Assembly (NCBI RefSeq): GCF_014645835.1 | Contig: NZ_BMMM01000006.1 | Coordinates: 62,001-126,000 of the forward strand | Direction: 5' to 3' | Origin: Streptomyces albiflavescens | GTDB lineage: Bacteria; Actinomycetota; Actinomycetes; Streptomycetales; Streptomycetaceae | DNA: 64,000 nucleotides | Shown: piece by piece, positions 40,083-49,097 of the stretch | How the letters are laid out: every line of letters starts with the position of its first letter | Numbering within the stretch: the stretch's first letter is position 1 | Program-made: the position numbers and the translations under genes | The notes under the pieces: generated by a model | Databases searched by the model: none | What the model was told of the DNA's origin: nothing | Seen by the model: only the letters and a program-made list of their open reading frames with translations

Positions 40083-41024
40083 CTACGACGCCGAAGCCGA
40101 CGCGCTCGGCTGTGTGTCCGTGCTGTCGTGGGTCTCGTCCGGGGCGACGCCCATCGTCAGGTGGGCGTGGACGCCCTCGGCGATGTTCTTCTTGTTGTAC
40201 TTGAGGTACAGCAGGCCGCCCTCATGGCCGTTCTGCGGGTAGATCGTGTCCTCGGTGAGGGTCGTGCGGGTGGTGGTGTTCGTGGAGTACGGGGACACCT
40301 CCGCCGACGCCAGGACCGACTTCTCGTCGAAGAAGAACTGGCCGGTGTGGCAGGTGTGGCCGCCCTCGTAACCGGCGGAGGTCCACTCGCCGTCCACGTG
40401 GACCTTCACATGGATGTGCACACAGCGGCCCTGGTACCAGCCCGGGAAGATCGTCTTGAAGGTGACGTAGCCGTGCTTGTCGGTCTTCCAGGTGCCGCGC
40501 AGGTACCGCTCGTCGTCGGTGGGCTCGGAGTGGCCGCCGCCCGTGCCGCCGGAGGGGGCGCCGGACGGGGGTTCGCCGGTCGGAATGCCGGAGGGCGCGT
40601 CCGTGGGGGCGCCCGACGGAGCGCCGCCACCACTGCCGTTGCTCATCGCCTCGTAGCCGGAGTACACGCCCATCGCCGTGCAGTGCCAGATGTCGACGGC
40701 CGCGTTCTTGACGGGCTTGCAGGTCTCCGCGTCGATCACCTTGAGCTTGAGGGTCAGGGGTATGCCCTCCTGGTCCTCGGTGATGTCCTGGCGGATCTTG
40801 TCCGCGTCGATGTAGTACGGGCCCTCAGTGGTCTCCGTGGTGAGCTTGTAACACGTCTCGGCGCTCGACGACGATGACGAGGTGTCGCTGCTCGTCTCGC
40901 CCGCGAACGCGTTCACGGCGATGCCGCCGCCCACGCCCACGGCCGCGACGGCCGCTCCACCTGCGACGACGACCTTGCGTCGCGTCATGTTCCGTTTGTG
41001 CGCCGGTCCTTGGGTCTCAGTCAT
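40083..41024 (-). CDS. exported intradiol ring-cleavage dioxygenase
   Basis: 313 aa. Tat signal NMTRRKVVVAGGAAVAAVG and a Ser-rich cleavage region. The dioxygenase core has ETTEGPYYID, the first Tyr ligand in CTAMGVYSGY, the second in FPGWYQGRCVHIHVKV with its two His. Non-heme Fe(III) catechol cleavage is the family activity; the substrate is unknown. A Gly/Ser/Pro insert (residues about 135-168) interrupts the core. The start is set by TAGCGT 7 bases upstream on the minus strand. Exported enzymes of this type occur widely in streptomycetes and may degrade lignin-derived or polyketide phenols outside the cell. Confidence 0.87.
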   Translation of the reverse strand: MTETQGPAHKRNMTRRKVVVAGGAAVAAVGVGGGIAVNAFAGETSSDTSSSSSSAETCYKLTTETTEGPYYIDADKIRQDITEDQEGIPLTLKLKVIDAETCKPVKNAAVDIWHCTAMGVYSGYEAMSNGSGGGAPSGAPTDAPSGIPTGEPPSGAPSGGTGGGHSEPTDDERYLRGTWKTDKHGYVTFKTIFPGWYQGRCVHIHVKVHVDGEWTSAGYEGGHTCHTGQFFFDEKSVLASAEVSPYSTNTTTRTTLTEDTIYPQNGHEGGLLYLKYNKKNIAEGVHAHLTMGVAPDETHDSTDTQPSASASAS

Positions 41025-41031
41025 GCGCCGG

Positions 41032-41037
41032 ACGCTA
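41032..41037 (-). promoter_or_regulatory. -10 element, leaderless dioxygenase gene
   Basis: TAGCGT on the minus strand, 7 bases before ATG 41024. Confidence 0.5.
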
Positions 41038-41140
41038 GGGACGCAACCTGTCAATGACGTGGGTAAGGACTGTGGTTTCGCCCGCTCATGCAAAGTGGCC
41101 CGGAACCGGCGTCGGTTCCGAGCCACCCTCACGCGAAGAA

Positions 41141-42901
41141 CTACTTCGGCTGCGGCTTCCGCACGGAGAGGTGCAGCTCCCGCAGACGTGTCTCGTCCAG
41201 CTCCGTCGGCGCGCCCATCATCAGGTCCTGCGCGTTGCCGTTGAGCGGGAACGCGATCGTCTCGCGGATGTTCGGCTCCTCCGCGAGCAGCATCACGATG
41301 CGGTCGACACCCGGGGCGATGCCGCCGTGCGGCGGAGCGCCGAAGCGGAAGGCGCGGAGCATGCCGGCGAACTGCGCCTCGACGGTCTCACGGTCGTAGC
41401 CCGCGATCTCGAAGGCCTTGAGCATGATCTCGGGCTCGTGGTTCCGGATCGCGCCGGAGGACAGCTCGACGCCGTTGCAGACGATGTCGTACTGCCAGCC
41501 GAGGATGTCCAGCGGGTCCTGGGTCTCCAGGGCCTCCAGGCCGCCCTGCGGCATCGAGAAGGGGTTGTGCGAGAAGTCGATCTTCCCGTCCTCGTCCTTC
41601 TCGTACATCGGGAAGTCGACGACCCAGCAGAACCGGAAGACGTTCTCCTCGAAGTGACCGGCGCGCTTGGCGGCTTCCACCCGCACCGCGCCCATGATCT
41701 TCGAGACCTCGTCGAACTCGCCCGCGCCGAAGAAGACCGCGTGGCCGCCGGAGAGCGACAGGCGCTTCGTCAGCTCCGCGACGTTCTCCTCCGTCAGGAA
41801 CTTCGCGATCGGGCCCGTCAGCGAGCCGTCTTCGGCGACACGGACCCAGGCCAGGCCCTTCGCGCCCTGCGAGACCGCGAAGTCACCGAGCTGGTCGAAG
41901 AACTTCCGGGGCTGCGAGGACACGTCCGGCACCGGTAGGGCGCGTACGTGCTTGCCCGCGAAGGCCTTGAACTCGGAGCCCTCGAAGATGTCGGTGATGT
42001 CGACGAGCTCCAGCTGGGCCCGCAGGTCCGGCTTGTCGGAGCCGTACTTCAGCATCGCCTCGCGGAACGGGATGCGCGGGAAGGGGGACGTCACATGACG
42101 GCCGTTCCCGAACTCCTCGAAGAGTTCCGTCATGAGCTTCTCGATGGGCTGGAAGACGTCTTCCTGCTCCACGAAGCTCATCTCGACGTCGAGCTGGTAG
42201 AACTCGCCCGGCGAGCGGTCCGCGCGCGCGTCCTCGTCGCGGAAACAGGGCGCGATCTGGAAGTAGCGGTCGAAGCCGGAGATCATCAGCAGCTGCTTGA
42301 ACTGCTGCGGAGCCTGGGGGAGGGCGTAGAACTTGCCCGGGTTCAGACGGGAGGGGACCACGAAGTCGCGGGCGCCCTCGGGGGAGGTCGCGCTCAGGAT
42401 CGGCGTCGCCATCTCGTTGAAGCCCAGCGCCGTCATCTTGTGACGGATCGCCGAGATCACGGCCGTACGCAGCAGGATGTTGCGGTGCATGCGCTCGCGG
42501 CGCAGGTCCAGGAAGCGGTACTCCAGGCGCCGCTCCTCGTTGACCCCGTCCTCCGCGTTGATCGTGAACGGGAGCGGGGCGGCCGCGCCGAGCAGCTCGA
42601 CCTCGCTCACCTCGACCTCGATCTCGCCGGTGGGCAGGTCCGTGTTCACGTTCTCCGTGCCGCGCGAGACGACCTTGCCGTCGATGCGGACCGTCGACTC
42701 CTTGGAGAGCTTGTCGAGGGCCTCGTAGGCGGGCGTGCCGGGGCGGGCGACCAGCTGCGTGATGCCGTAGTGGTCGCGCAGATCGATGAAGAGGATGCCG
42801 CCCAGGTCTCGGCGATTGTGCAGCCAGCCGCTCAGCCGGACGTCGCTTTCGACGTCAGAGGCGCGGAGCTCGCCGCAGGTGTGGGACCTGTACCGATGCA
42901 T
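41141..42901 (-). CDS. aspS: aspartate-tRNA ligase
   Basis: 586-aa class II aminoacyl-tRNA synthetase. The N-terminal OB-fold has [20 protein letters not shown]. Motif 2 is [20 protein letters not shown], the bacterial GAD insert follows, and motif 3 is [20 protein letters not shown]. Length is right for the bacterial type. ATG 42901 has no close Shine-Dalgarno. A ParB parS site lies 62 bp upstream, so the promoter and chromosome-segregation site share the intergenic gap. Confidence 0.97.
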   Translation of the reverse strand: MHRYRSHTCGELRASDVESDVRLSGWLHNRRDLGGILFIDLRDHYGITQLVARPGTPAYEALDKLSKESTVRIDGKVVSRGTENVNTDLPTGEIEVEVSEVELLGAAAPLPFTINAEDGVNEERRLEYRFLDLRRERMHRNILLRTAVISAIRHKMTALGFNEMATPILSATSPEGARDFVVPSRLNPGKFYALPQAPQQFKQLLMISGFDRYFQIAPCFRDEDARADRSPGEFYQLDVEMSFVEQEDVFQPIEKLMTELFEEFGNGRHVTSPFPRIPFREAMLKYGSDKPDLRAQLELVDITDIFEGSEFKAFAGKHVRALPVPDVSSQPRKFFDQLGDFAVSQGAKGLAWVRVAEDGSLTGPIAKFLTEENVAELTKRLSLSGGHAVFFGAGEFDEVSKIMGAVRVEAAKRAGHFEENVFRFCWVVDFPMYEKDEDGKIDFSHNPFSMPQGGLEALETQDPLDILGWQYDIVCNGVELSSGAIRNHEPEIMLKAFEIAGYDRETVEAQFAGMLRAFRFGAPPHGGIAPGVDRIVMLLAEEPNIRETIAFPLNGNAQDLMMGAPTELDETRLRELHLSVRKPQPK

Positions 42902-42962
42902 CGTCGATCATCCAGTCTTCGCGGATTGGGGGCTGATGATCCGGATCTGCTCATCCGGGTCT

Positions 42963-42976
42963 GTTTCACGTGAAAC
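42963..42976. other. parS centromere-like site
   Basis: Perfect 14-bp palindrome GTTTCACGTGAAAC, the ParB-binding parS sequence of streptomycetes, which cluster around oriC. It lies between aspS and the SpoIIE phosphatase gene and implies an origin-proximal location. Confidence 0.93.
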
Positions 42977-43069
42977 GTCGGGGCCGAGGCCCGGACCCCC
43001 CAAGGGTACCGGGCACCCCGTGATCGCCACTCCCTATACTCTCGGTGGCAGGTATCGATCAACTCTTCA

Positions 43070-43075
43070 TACAGT
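43070..43075 (+). promoter_or_regulatory. -10 element, leaderless SpoIIE phosphatase gene
   Basis: TACAGT followed by 6 bases and ATG 43082. A second TATACT at 43035-43040 could give a leadered transcript. Confidence 0.45.
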
Positions 43076-43081
43076 GGGGCA

Positions 43082-45271
43082 ATGCGCACTGGTGAGCCCC
43101 TGCCCGGCGTGGGGGACGTCCTGGCCGCCCTCGCGACCGGCCTGTGGCGCTGGGACAACGCCGCGGGGCTGGTCACCTTCGACGCCGAAGCCGCACGGCT
43201 CATCGGGCTGCCCCCGGAGCCCGCGACACTCACCGAGGCGGGGACGCGCGCCCATTTCCATCCCGTCGACTGGAACGAGATCGACGGGATCGTGCAGCTC
43301 GCCGTCGCTGAGGGCACCCTCGCCGAGGCCCGGATGCGGATCATGGACGCGCACGGCCGGGTGATCCGCACCGTCCGCAGCCGCTCCAAGCCGATCATCG
43401 ACCCGACGACCGGGGAGTACGAGCTGATCGGCACCCTCCAGGAGGTCACCGAGCAGCCGCCGGGCGCCGCCGCGCGCACCCCCGTCACCGGGGACTGGCG
43501 CCGCTCGCGGGAGGCGTTCCTGCTGGACGCGGGGCGCGCGCTCGCCGAGGCGCGGTCCACGGCGGAGGTGCTGCGGGTCGCGGCCGGCCTGTCGATGCCC
43601 GGGTTCTCGCCGGACGGGCTCGCCGTCTTCGGCGCGGAGGGCGACCGGCTGACGATCATCGGCCACCACGGGCACCGGCCGGGGGCCGAGGGCCCCTTCT
43701 CGCACATGTCCCTGACCACGGACTATCCGGCCGCGGAAGTCGTCCGTACGGGCCGTGCCGTCTATCTCTCCTCCCCCGAGGACTACAAAGAGCGCTACCC
43801 GGCCTCCTGGCCGCTGGCCCGGACCTTCGGCCGGCAGTCCTGGGCCTTCCTGCCGCTCACCGTGGCGGGGCGCACCATGGGCGCGTGGATGGCGGCCTTC
43901 ACGTACCCCGTCAGCTTCACGCCCGACGAGCGCTCGGTTCTGACGACCGTCGCCCGCATGCTCGCGCAGGCCCTCTCGCGCGCCGGAGCCGCCGAGACCG
44001 AGCGGGAACTGACCGACGGCCTCCAGCGCTCGATGCTGCCCACCCTGGGCCCCGAGATCCCGGGCATGACCGTCGCCGCCCGCTACGTGCCCACCGGTGG
44101 CGGGCTCCAGGTCGGCGGCGACTGGTACGACATGATCCCGCTCCCGACCGGCCGCTTCGCCCTCGTCATCGGCGACGTCCAGGGCCACGACGTCCGCGCG
44201 GCCGGCCTGATGGGCCAGCTCCGCATCGCCCTGCGCGCCTACGCCTCCGAAGGCCACCGCCCGGACGCGGTGCTCTCCCGGGCCTCACGGTTCCTGTACG
44301 GGGTCACGGACTCGGTGACGTACGGGTCGAGCGGCGGCGGTACGAACGACGGCGCGCGCGGCGGCGGGCCCGACGGGGGCGACGACGCCGACCTGCGCTT
44401 CGCGACCTGTCTGTACGTCGAGGTCGACCCGACGACCGGGACGCTCGACATCGCCCGCGCCGGACACCCGGACCCCGCGATACGCATGGCCGACGGAACC
44501 GTGCTGATGCGGCTGACCGCGGGCGGGCTGCCGCTCGGCATCGACCCGGACGCCGACTACCCGACGACCCGGCTCGTCCTGGAGCCCGGCGAAACCATGC
44601 TGCTCTGCACCGACGGGCTGATCGAGACCGGCGGCCACGACCTCGACACCGGCTGGCGGCGCATCCGCCGGACCCTCGAAGCCCACGACGGCGACATGGA
44701 GTCTCTCGCCGACGCCCTGGTCCAAGCCGTGCACGGGCCCTCCTCGCACCACACCACCGGGCCGCTGGCCGACCGGCGCGAGGATGACATCGCCGTACTG
44801 CTGCTGTGCCGCGTGGGGCCGGGCTGCGGCTGCGGCGACACGGCCACCGCCGTACTGCCGCCGATGCGGCGCACGGTGCTGACCGTGGCGCAGGCCGAGC
44901 CCGAGCGGATCGCCGGAGCCCGCCAGCAGCTGCGGGAACTCCTCCACGACTGGGCCTGCGAGGACCAGCTCGACTCCGCGGTCCTGCTCGTCTCGGAGAT
45001 GGTCACCAACGTCCTCGTGCACACCGACGCCGACGCGCTGCTCGTCGCCGAAATAACGGGCGATCCGGGCAAGCGGCGGATGCGGGTCGAGGTCACCGAC
45101 GCCGGCGACGACCTGCCCCACCGGCGCTATCCCGGCGAACTGGCCTCCTCCGGCCGGGGATTGGTGCTCGTGGAGCTCCTCGCGGAATCGTGGGGCGTGG
45201 ACCCGCGGGGCGAGGGGAAGAGCATCTGGTTCGAGTTCTACGAGCCCGCTGAGCCGTCCGGCGAGGCGTAA
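43082..45271 (+). CDS. SpoIIE-type PP2C phosphatase with PAS, GAF and HATPase domains
   Basis: 729 aa. A PAS domain (about 15-135) with LWRWDNAAGLVTFDAEAARL; a GAF domain (about 150-310); the SpoIIE phosphatase (about 325-580) with DWYDMIPLPTGRFALVIGDV and LLCTDGLIETGG; and a C-terminal RsbW-like ATPase with LLVSEMVTNVLVHT and SSGRGLVLVELLAESWG. Such four-domain proteins regulate sigma factors by combining anti-sigma kinase and phosphatase roles. A Gly-rich loop (GSSGGGTNDGARGGGPDGG) interrupts the phosphatase. The 3' end overlaps the convergent AI-2E gene by 34 bp. The start is supported by a TANNNT box 6 bases upstream. Confidence 0.92.
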   Translation: MRTGEPLPGVGDVLAALATGLWRWDNAAGLVTFDAEAARLIGLPPEPATLTEAGTRAHFHPVDWNEIDGIVQLAVAEGTLAEARMRIMDAHGRVIRTVRSRSKPIIDPTTGEYELIGTLQEVTEQPPGAAARTPVTGDWRRSREAFLLDAGRALAEARSTAEVLRVAAGLSMPGFSPDGLAVFGAEGDRLTIIGHHGHRPGAEGPFSHMSLTTDYPAAEVVRTGRAVYLSSPEDYKERYPASWPLARTFGRQSWAFLPLTVAGRTMGAWMAAFTYPVSFTPDERSVLTTVARMLAQALSRAGAAETERELTDGLQRSMLPTLGPEIPGMTVAARYVPTGGGLQVGGDWYDMIPLPTGRFALVIGDVQGHDVRAAGLMGQLRIALRAYASEGHRPDAVLSRASRFLYGVTDSVTYGSSGGGTNDGARGGGPDGGDDADLRFATCLYVEVDPTTGTLDIARAGHPDPAIRMADGTVLMRLTAGGLPLGIDPDADYPTTRLVLEPGETMLLCTDGLIETGGHDLDTGWRRIRRTLEAHDGDMESLADALVQAVHGPSSHHTTGPLADRREDDIAVLLLCRVGPGCGCGDTATAVLPPMRRTVLTVAQAEPERIAGARQQLRELLHDWACEDQLDSAVLLVSEMVTNVLVHTDADALLVAEITGDPGKRRMRVEVTDAGDDLPHRRYPGELASSGRGLVLVELLAESWGVDPRGEGKSIWFEFYEPAEPSGEA

Positions 45272-46287
45272 CGCGTACGCAGCTCCGAGAAGACCCCGAA
45301 CGCGGCCGCCGTCAGCGGGACGGCGAGCAGCATGCCCAGGATTCCGGCGACGGACGCGCCCCCCGTGATCGTGAGCATCACCACCGCCGGATGCATCTGC
45401 ACGGTCCGGCTCTGGATCATCGGCTGCAGCACATGCCCCTCCAGGACCTGCACGGCGAGGACGACCCCGAGCGCCCACAGCGCGATGACGAACCCGCGGT
45501 CCGCGAGCGCCACCAGCACGGCCACCGAGCCGGAGAGGAACGCGCCGAGATACGGGATGTACGCGGTCACGAAGACGAGCGCACCCAGCCCCACCGCGCC
45601 CGGGACGCGCAGGATCAGCAACCCGATGGTGATGCAGAGGGCGTCGATGAGCGCGATGATCGTCGTCCCGCGCATGAAGCCCTCGACGGCCTGGAAGGCG
45701 CGCCGGGCCATGGCTTCGACCGTGTCGGAGGTGCCGCGCGGCGCCAGCGATCGAAGCGTGTCGGCCGCCCGGTGCGAGTCCCGCAGGAAGAAGAAGACGA
45801 GCAGCAGCGCCAGTACGGCCACGGCGATGGACTCGCCCACGACGCTCACGCCGCTGATGACATTGGACGCGGCCGTGCCGCCGAACTTGGTCAGCAGTTC
45901 CTTGGAGTTGGAGGCGAGGTCGTCGAGGGACGTGCCCGCCGCACCGAAGTGTTCGGCGACGGACTTCGCCGCCTGCTTGAGCGAGGCAACGATCTGGTCG
46001 CCGGTGTCGATGAGCGCGGCGACGACGATGTAGACGGCGCCGCCGACGACCACGACCACACCCACACAGGTGAGCCCGGCGGCGAGCGACCGGTTGACCC
46101 GTACCTTCACCAACTGCCGGAACAGCGGCCTGAGCAGCGCGGTGCCGAGCAGGGCGAGCAGCACCGGCACCACCGCCGTTCGGAACTCCCCGCACAGCCG
46201 GATCCCGACCCACGCCACACCGGCGACGAGCAGGATCACGACGCACCACGCGGCCAGCCGCCGGGCGCCTTCGGGGAGTAGCTGCAC
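45238..46287 (-). CDS. AI-2E family transporter
   Basis: 349 aa with about eight hydrophobic segments in the AI-2E/TqsA arrangement: two pairs, a long amphipathic stretch (residues about 75-165), then several more with the conserved AYIPYLGAFLSGSVAVLVAL and GHVLQPMIQSRTVQMHP. Family members export autoinducer-2 or act as Na+/H+ antiporters; streptomycete substrates are not known. GTG 46287 is chosen; longer frames run into a terminator. A terminator hairpin (46308-46340) separates it from the VOC gene. Confidence 0.85.
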   Translation of the reverse strand: MQLLPEGARRLAAWCVVILLVAGVAWVGIRLCGEFRTAVVPVLLALLGTALLRPLFRQLVKVRVNRSLAAGLTCVGVVVVVGGAVYIVVAALIDTGDQIVASLKQAAKSVAEHFGAAGTSLDDLASNSKELLTKFGGTAASNVISGVSVVGESIAVAVLALLLVFFFLRDSHRAADTLRSLAPRGTSDTVEAMARRAFQAVEGFMRGTTIIALIDALCITIGLLILRVPGAVGLGALVFVTAYIPYLGAFLSGSVAVLVALADRGFVIALWALGVVLAVQVLEGHVLQPMIQSRTVQMHPAVVMLTITGGASVAGILGMLLAVPLTAAAFGVFSELRTRYASPDGSAGS

Positions 46288-46307
46288 GCTTCCACCCGAA
46301 CACGCAG

Positions 46308-46340
46308 CGGGCGGGCCGTCCTGTGGGGAGGGCCCGCCCG
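46308..46340. terminator. terminator after the VOC gene
   Basis: CGGGCGGGCC and GGCCCGCCCG, 10-bp perfect arms with a 13-base loop, between two minus-strand genes. Confidence 0.7.
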
Positions 46341-46379
46341 GGTGACACGGCGTCAGCGACCGGCGCTGAGCAGCTCGGT

Positions 46380-47168
46380 TCAGGCCGTTTCGCTGGTGAT
46401 CACGGCGAAGGGCGCTCCGAACGGGTCGAGGAGCATGGCGAGGCGTCCGACGCCATCGGCGTCGACGGCGGGGATGATGACCGTCGCGCCCAGCTCCTGG
46501 GCCCTGGCCACCACCGTGTCGCAGTTCTCGACCTCGAAGTACGGGTGCCATTCGGAGGACGAGCCACGCTGCATGTGCTCCGCCGGGAGCTGCATGATGC
46601 CGCCGTGCATGGTTGCCTCGCCGCCGCCCGCGGGCCCGGCGATGGTGTAGACGACGTCCGGGCCCATGGGCATGTCACGCATCTCCCACGACAGGACGGC
46701 GCGGTAGAAGTCCTTCGCCGCCGCGGCGTCCGTGGTGTAGAGCTCGATCCAGCTGAGGGTGCGTGGCTCGTTGACGACCTCCAGGCCGTCCATGTCCCGG
46801 GCTTCCCACACGGCGAACTCGGCGCCCGCGGGGTCCGTGAAGCCGGCCATCCGCCCTTCGGTGAAGATGTCCGTGGGCGGGAAGCGGACCGTGCCGCCGG
46901 CCTGTTCCACCGCTTTCGCGGTGGCGTCGGCGTCCAGGGTGCGGAAGTAGACCGTCCAGGCGGACGACGCCCCCTCCTCGGTCAGCGGGCCGACGGCGGC
47001 CAGGGTCTTGCCGTCCTTCTGCAGGAAGCCGTAGCCCCCGGCCTCCGGTCCCGCGGACTGGAACTGCCAGCCGAACGTGCCCTCGTAGAAGGCGACGGCG
47101 GCGTCGATGTCCGGTGTCCCCAGGTCGAGCCAGTTCGGCCCGCCCGGAACATTCGTCGAGGTGAGCAT
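46380..47168 (-). CDS. VOC-superfamily protein, two tandem glyoxalase-like domains
   Basis: 262 aa in two VOC modules, residues about 1-130 (WLDLGTPDIDAAVAFYEGTF, GRMAGFTDPAGAEFAVWEAR) and 131-262 (SWIELYTTDAAAAKDFYRAV, GVGRLAMLLDPFGAPFAVIT). The duplicated form is common in actinobacteria; metal ligands are incompletely conserved. Function could be resistance to a small molecule or a simple isomerase; none is shown here. GGAG precedes ATG 47168 by 8 bases. Confidence 0.85.
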   Translation of the reverse strand: MLTSTNVPGGPNWLDLGTPDIDAAVAFYEGTFGWQFQSAGPEAGGYGFLQKDGKTLAAVGPLTEEGASSAWTVYFRTLDADATAKAVEQAGGTVRFPPTDIFTEGRMAGFTDPAGAEFAVWEARDMDGLEVVNEPRTLSWIELYTTDAAAAKDFYRAVLSWEMRDMPMGPDVVYTIAGPAGGGEATMHGGIMQLPAEHMQRGSSSEWHPYFEVENCDTVVARAQELGATVIIPAVDADGVGRLAMLLDPFGAPFAVITSETA

Positions 47169-47296
47169 GGAGCGCTCCTAGCAGGTGAGTTGCGGTGGCC
47201 CGGAAGAGAAGAGCCGGGATGTGACGACCCCGCCAACACGTCTGGACGACAAGCTACCGGCCGCGCCCCGGGCGGGCATGCCGAACAGCACGCGCG

Positions 47297-47340
47297 CACG
47301 GGAAAGCCCCGTCCGGTGGACCGGACGGGGCTTTCCCGTG
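47297..47340. terminator. terminator of the pirin gene
   Basis: Perfect 20-bp arms (CACGGGAAAGCCCCGTCCGG left arm) around TGGA, directly after the minus-strand pirin stop. Confidence 0.9.
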
Positions 47341-47357
47341 ACTCGTACGGCGAAGGC

Positions 47358-48329
47358 TTACAGCCCGCCCTCGGACATCCCGTGCACGGCGGGGATCGTC
47401 CCGAGCCGGCCCTTCTGGAAGTCCTCGAAGGCCTGCTGGAGCTCCTCGCGGGTGTTCATCACGAAGGGGCCGTAGTGGGCCATGGGCTCACGGATGGGCT
47501 GTCCGCCGAGGAGGACGACCTCCAGGTCCGGGGTGTGGGAGTCCTGCTTCTCGTCCGCGCGCACGGTCAGCGAGCCGCCCTTGCCGAACACGGCGGTCTG
47601 CCCGGTGTGCACCGGACGGCGGTCCGTACCGACGCTGCCGCGCCCGGCGAGGACGTACGCGAGGCCGTTGAAGTCCTCGCGCCACGGGAGCGTGATCTCG
47701 GCGCCGGGCGCCACGGTCGCGTGCACCATGGTGATCGGCGTGTGCGTGATGCCGGGGCCCTGATGACCGTCGAGCTCACCGGCGATGACGCGCAGCAGCG
47801 CGCCGCCGTCCGGGGTGCTCAGCAGCTGGACCGTGCCACCGCGGATGTCCTGGTACCTCGGGGCCATCATCTTGTCCTTGGCCGGGAGGTTCACCCACAG
47901 CTGGAGGCCGTGGAAGAGGCCGCCGGACATGACGAGCGACTCCGGCGGCGCCTCGATGTGCAGGAGGCCCGAGCCCGCGGTCATCCACTGGGTGTCACCG
48001 TTGGTGATGGTGCCGCCACCACCGTTGGAGTCCTGGTGGTCGAAGATGCCGTCGATGATGTAGGTCACGGTCTCGAAGCCGCGGTGGGGGTGCCAGGGGG
48101 TGCCCTTCGGCTCTCCCGGCGCGTACTCCACCTCGCCCATCTGGTCCATCATGATGAACGGGTCGAGGTGCTGGTAATTGATCCCGGCGAACGCCCGGCG
48201 GACCGGGAAACCCTCGCCCTCGAAGCCGCTGGGGGCGGTCGTCACGGCGAGCACGGGGCGGGAAACGGCGTCGGCCGGCGCGACCACACGGGGCAGGGTC
48301 AGCGGGTTCTCGACGGTCACTGCAGGCAT
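47358..48329 (-). CDS. pirin-family protein
   Basis: 323-aa bicupin of the pirin family. The metal-binding N-terminal cupin has GTPWHPHRGFETVTYIIDG with His ligands and DTQWMTAGSGLLHIEAP with His/Glu. The C-terminal cupin is degenerate, as usual. Bacterial pirins are linked to redox control and quercetin-type dioxygenation. AGGAGG precedes ATG 48329 and a TAAACT -10 lies at about 48350. An AGTT..AACT palindrome upstream may be an operator. Confidence 0.9.
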   Translation of the reverse strand: MPAVTVENPLTLPRVVAPADAVSRPVLAVTTAPSGFEGEGFPVRRAFAGINYQHLDPFIMMDQMGEVEYAPGEPKGTPWHPHRGFETVTYIIDGIFDHQDSNGGGGTITNGDTQWMTAGSGLLHIEAPPESLVMSGGLFHGLQLWVNLPAKDKMMAPRYQDIRGGTVQLLSTPDGGALLRVIAGELDGHQGPGITHTPITMVHATVAPGAEITLPWREDFNGLAYVLAGRGSVGTDRRPVHTGQTAVFGKGGSLTVRADEKQDSHTPDLEVVLLGGQPIREPMAHYGPFVMNTREELQQAFEDFQKGRLGTIPAVHGMSEGGL

Positions 48330-48356
48330 GTCGGTACCTCCTTGTGGTGCGAGTTT

Positions 48357-48372
48357 AGTTGAACAATGAACT
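48357..48372. promoter_or_regulatory. palindrome upstream of the pirin gene
   Basis: AGTTGAACAATGAACT, half-sites AGTT and AACT, overlapping the promoter region. It is the size of a MarR/HxlR operator; the regulator is not in this window. Confidence 0.4.
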
Positions 48373-48390
48373 TTCTGCCACCCGTAACGA

Positions 48391-48424
48391 CGGACGCCCG
48401 GAGGGCATTCCCTCCGGGCGTCCG
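48391..48424. terminator. terminator after the SseB gene
   Basis: Perfect 15-bp arms CGGACGCCCGGAGGG and complement around CATT. Confidence 0.88.
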
Positions 48425-48462
48425 GGATGTCGTACGAGAGCGGGACCTGGGGCCCGCGAGAT

Positions 48463-48954
48463 CTATCCGTACATACGGCGCATCGCGAAGTCCACCATCT
48501 GCTCCACGGCCTTGGCGTCGAAGACCATCCGGTGCTCGCCCTCCATGTCGAGGACGAAGCCGTAGCCCGTCGGCAGCAGGTCGATCACCTCGGCACCGGT
48601 GATCACGAAGTACTTGGACTCCTTACCGGCGTACCGGCGCAGCTCCTTGAGCGAGGTGAACATCGGGATCACCGGCTGCTGGGTGTTGTGCAGCGCGAGG
48701 AATCCGGGGTTGTCACCGCGCGGGCAGTACACCTTCGACGTCGCGAAGACCTGCTGGAAGTCCTCCGCGGACAGCGACCCCGTGGTGAACGCGCGGACCG
48801 CGTCCGCGAGGGACGGTGGAGACGGCTCCGGGTACAGCGGGGGCTGCTGGCCGTAGCCGCCGGGCATCTGCCCGCCCGGCATCTGCCCGGGCATCTGCTG
48901 CTGCGGCGGGACGTACCCCTGCTGGGCGCCTGCGCTCTGGTCGTAGCCGTACAT
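48463..48954 (-). CDS. SseB-family protein
   Basis: 163 aa. Residues 1-45 are a Gln/Pro/Gly-rich disordered leader (QQQMPGQMPGGQMPGG). The rest is an SseB N-terminal-like domain: SLSAEDFQQVFATSKVYCP, FTSLKELRRYAGKESKYFVI, GYGFVLDMEGEHRMVF. In streptomycetes these small proteins are widespread and their role is unknown; in other systems SseB domains accompany secretion or effector proteins. The start is set by TACTCT 7 bases upstream of ATG 48954 on the minus strand. Confidence 0.85.
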   Translation of the reverse strand: MYGYDQSAGAQQGYVPPQQQMPGQMPGGQMPGGYGQQPPLYPEPSPPSLADAVRAFTTGSLSAEDFQQVFATSKVYCPRGDNPGFLALHNTQQPVIPMFTSLKELRRYAGKESKYFVITGAEVIDLLPTGYGFVLDMEGEHRMVFDAKAVEQMVDFAMRRMYG

Positions 48955-48961
48955 GCGTCAA

Positions 48962-48967
48962 AGAGTA
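48962..48967 (-). promoter_or_regulatory. -10 element, leaderless SseB gene
   Basis: TACTCT on the minus strand, 7 bases before ATG 48954. Confidence 0.5.
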
Positions 48968-49003
48968 GTGGGCCACATATGGACCATCAGGGGTTGATTC
49001 TTA

Positions 49004-49018
49004 TTACTGACGGGTAGC
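49004..49018. promoter_or_regulatory. palindrome upstream of the acyl-CoA dehydrogenase gene
   Basis: The core TACTGACGGGTA reads as TACt..gGTA on both strands, in a position typical of a TetR-type fatty-acid regulator site. The assignment is tentative. Confidence 0.35.
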
Positions 49019-49097
49019 ATCATCGTAGCTACTTGTTGGTACGTGAACTAGGTGCGAGGAGTCAGTGCCTCGCCGATCCCTTAACGGAGCCGTCGCC

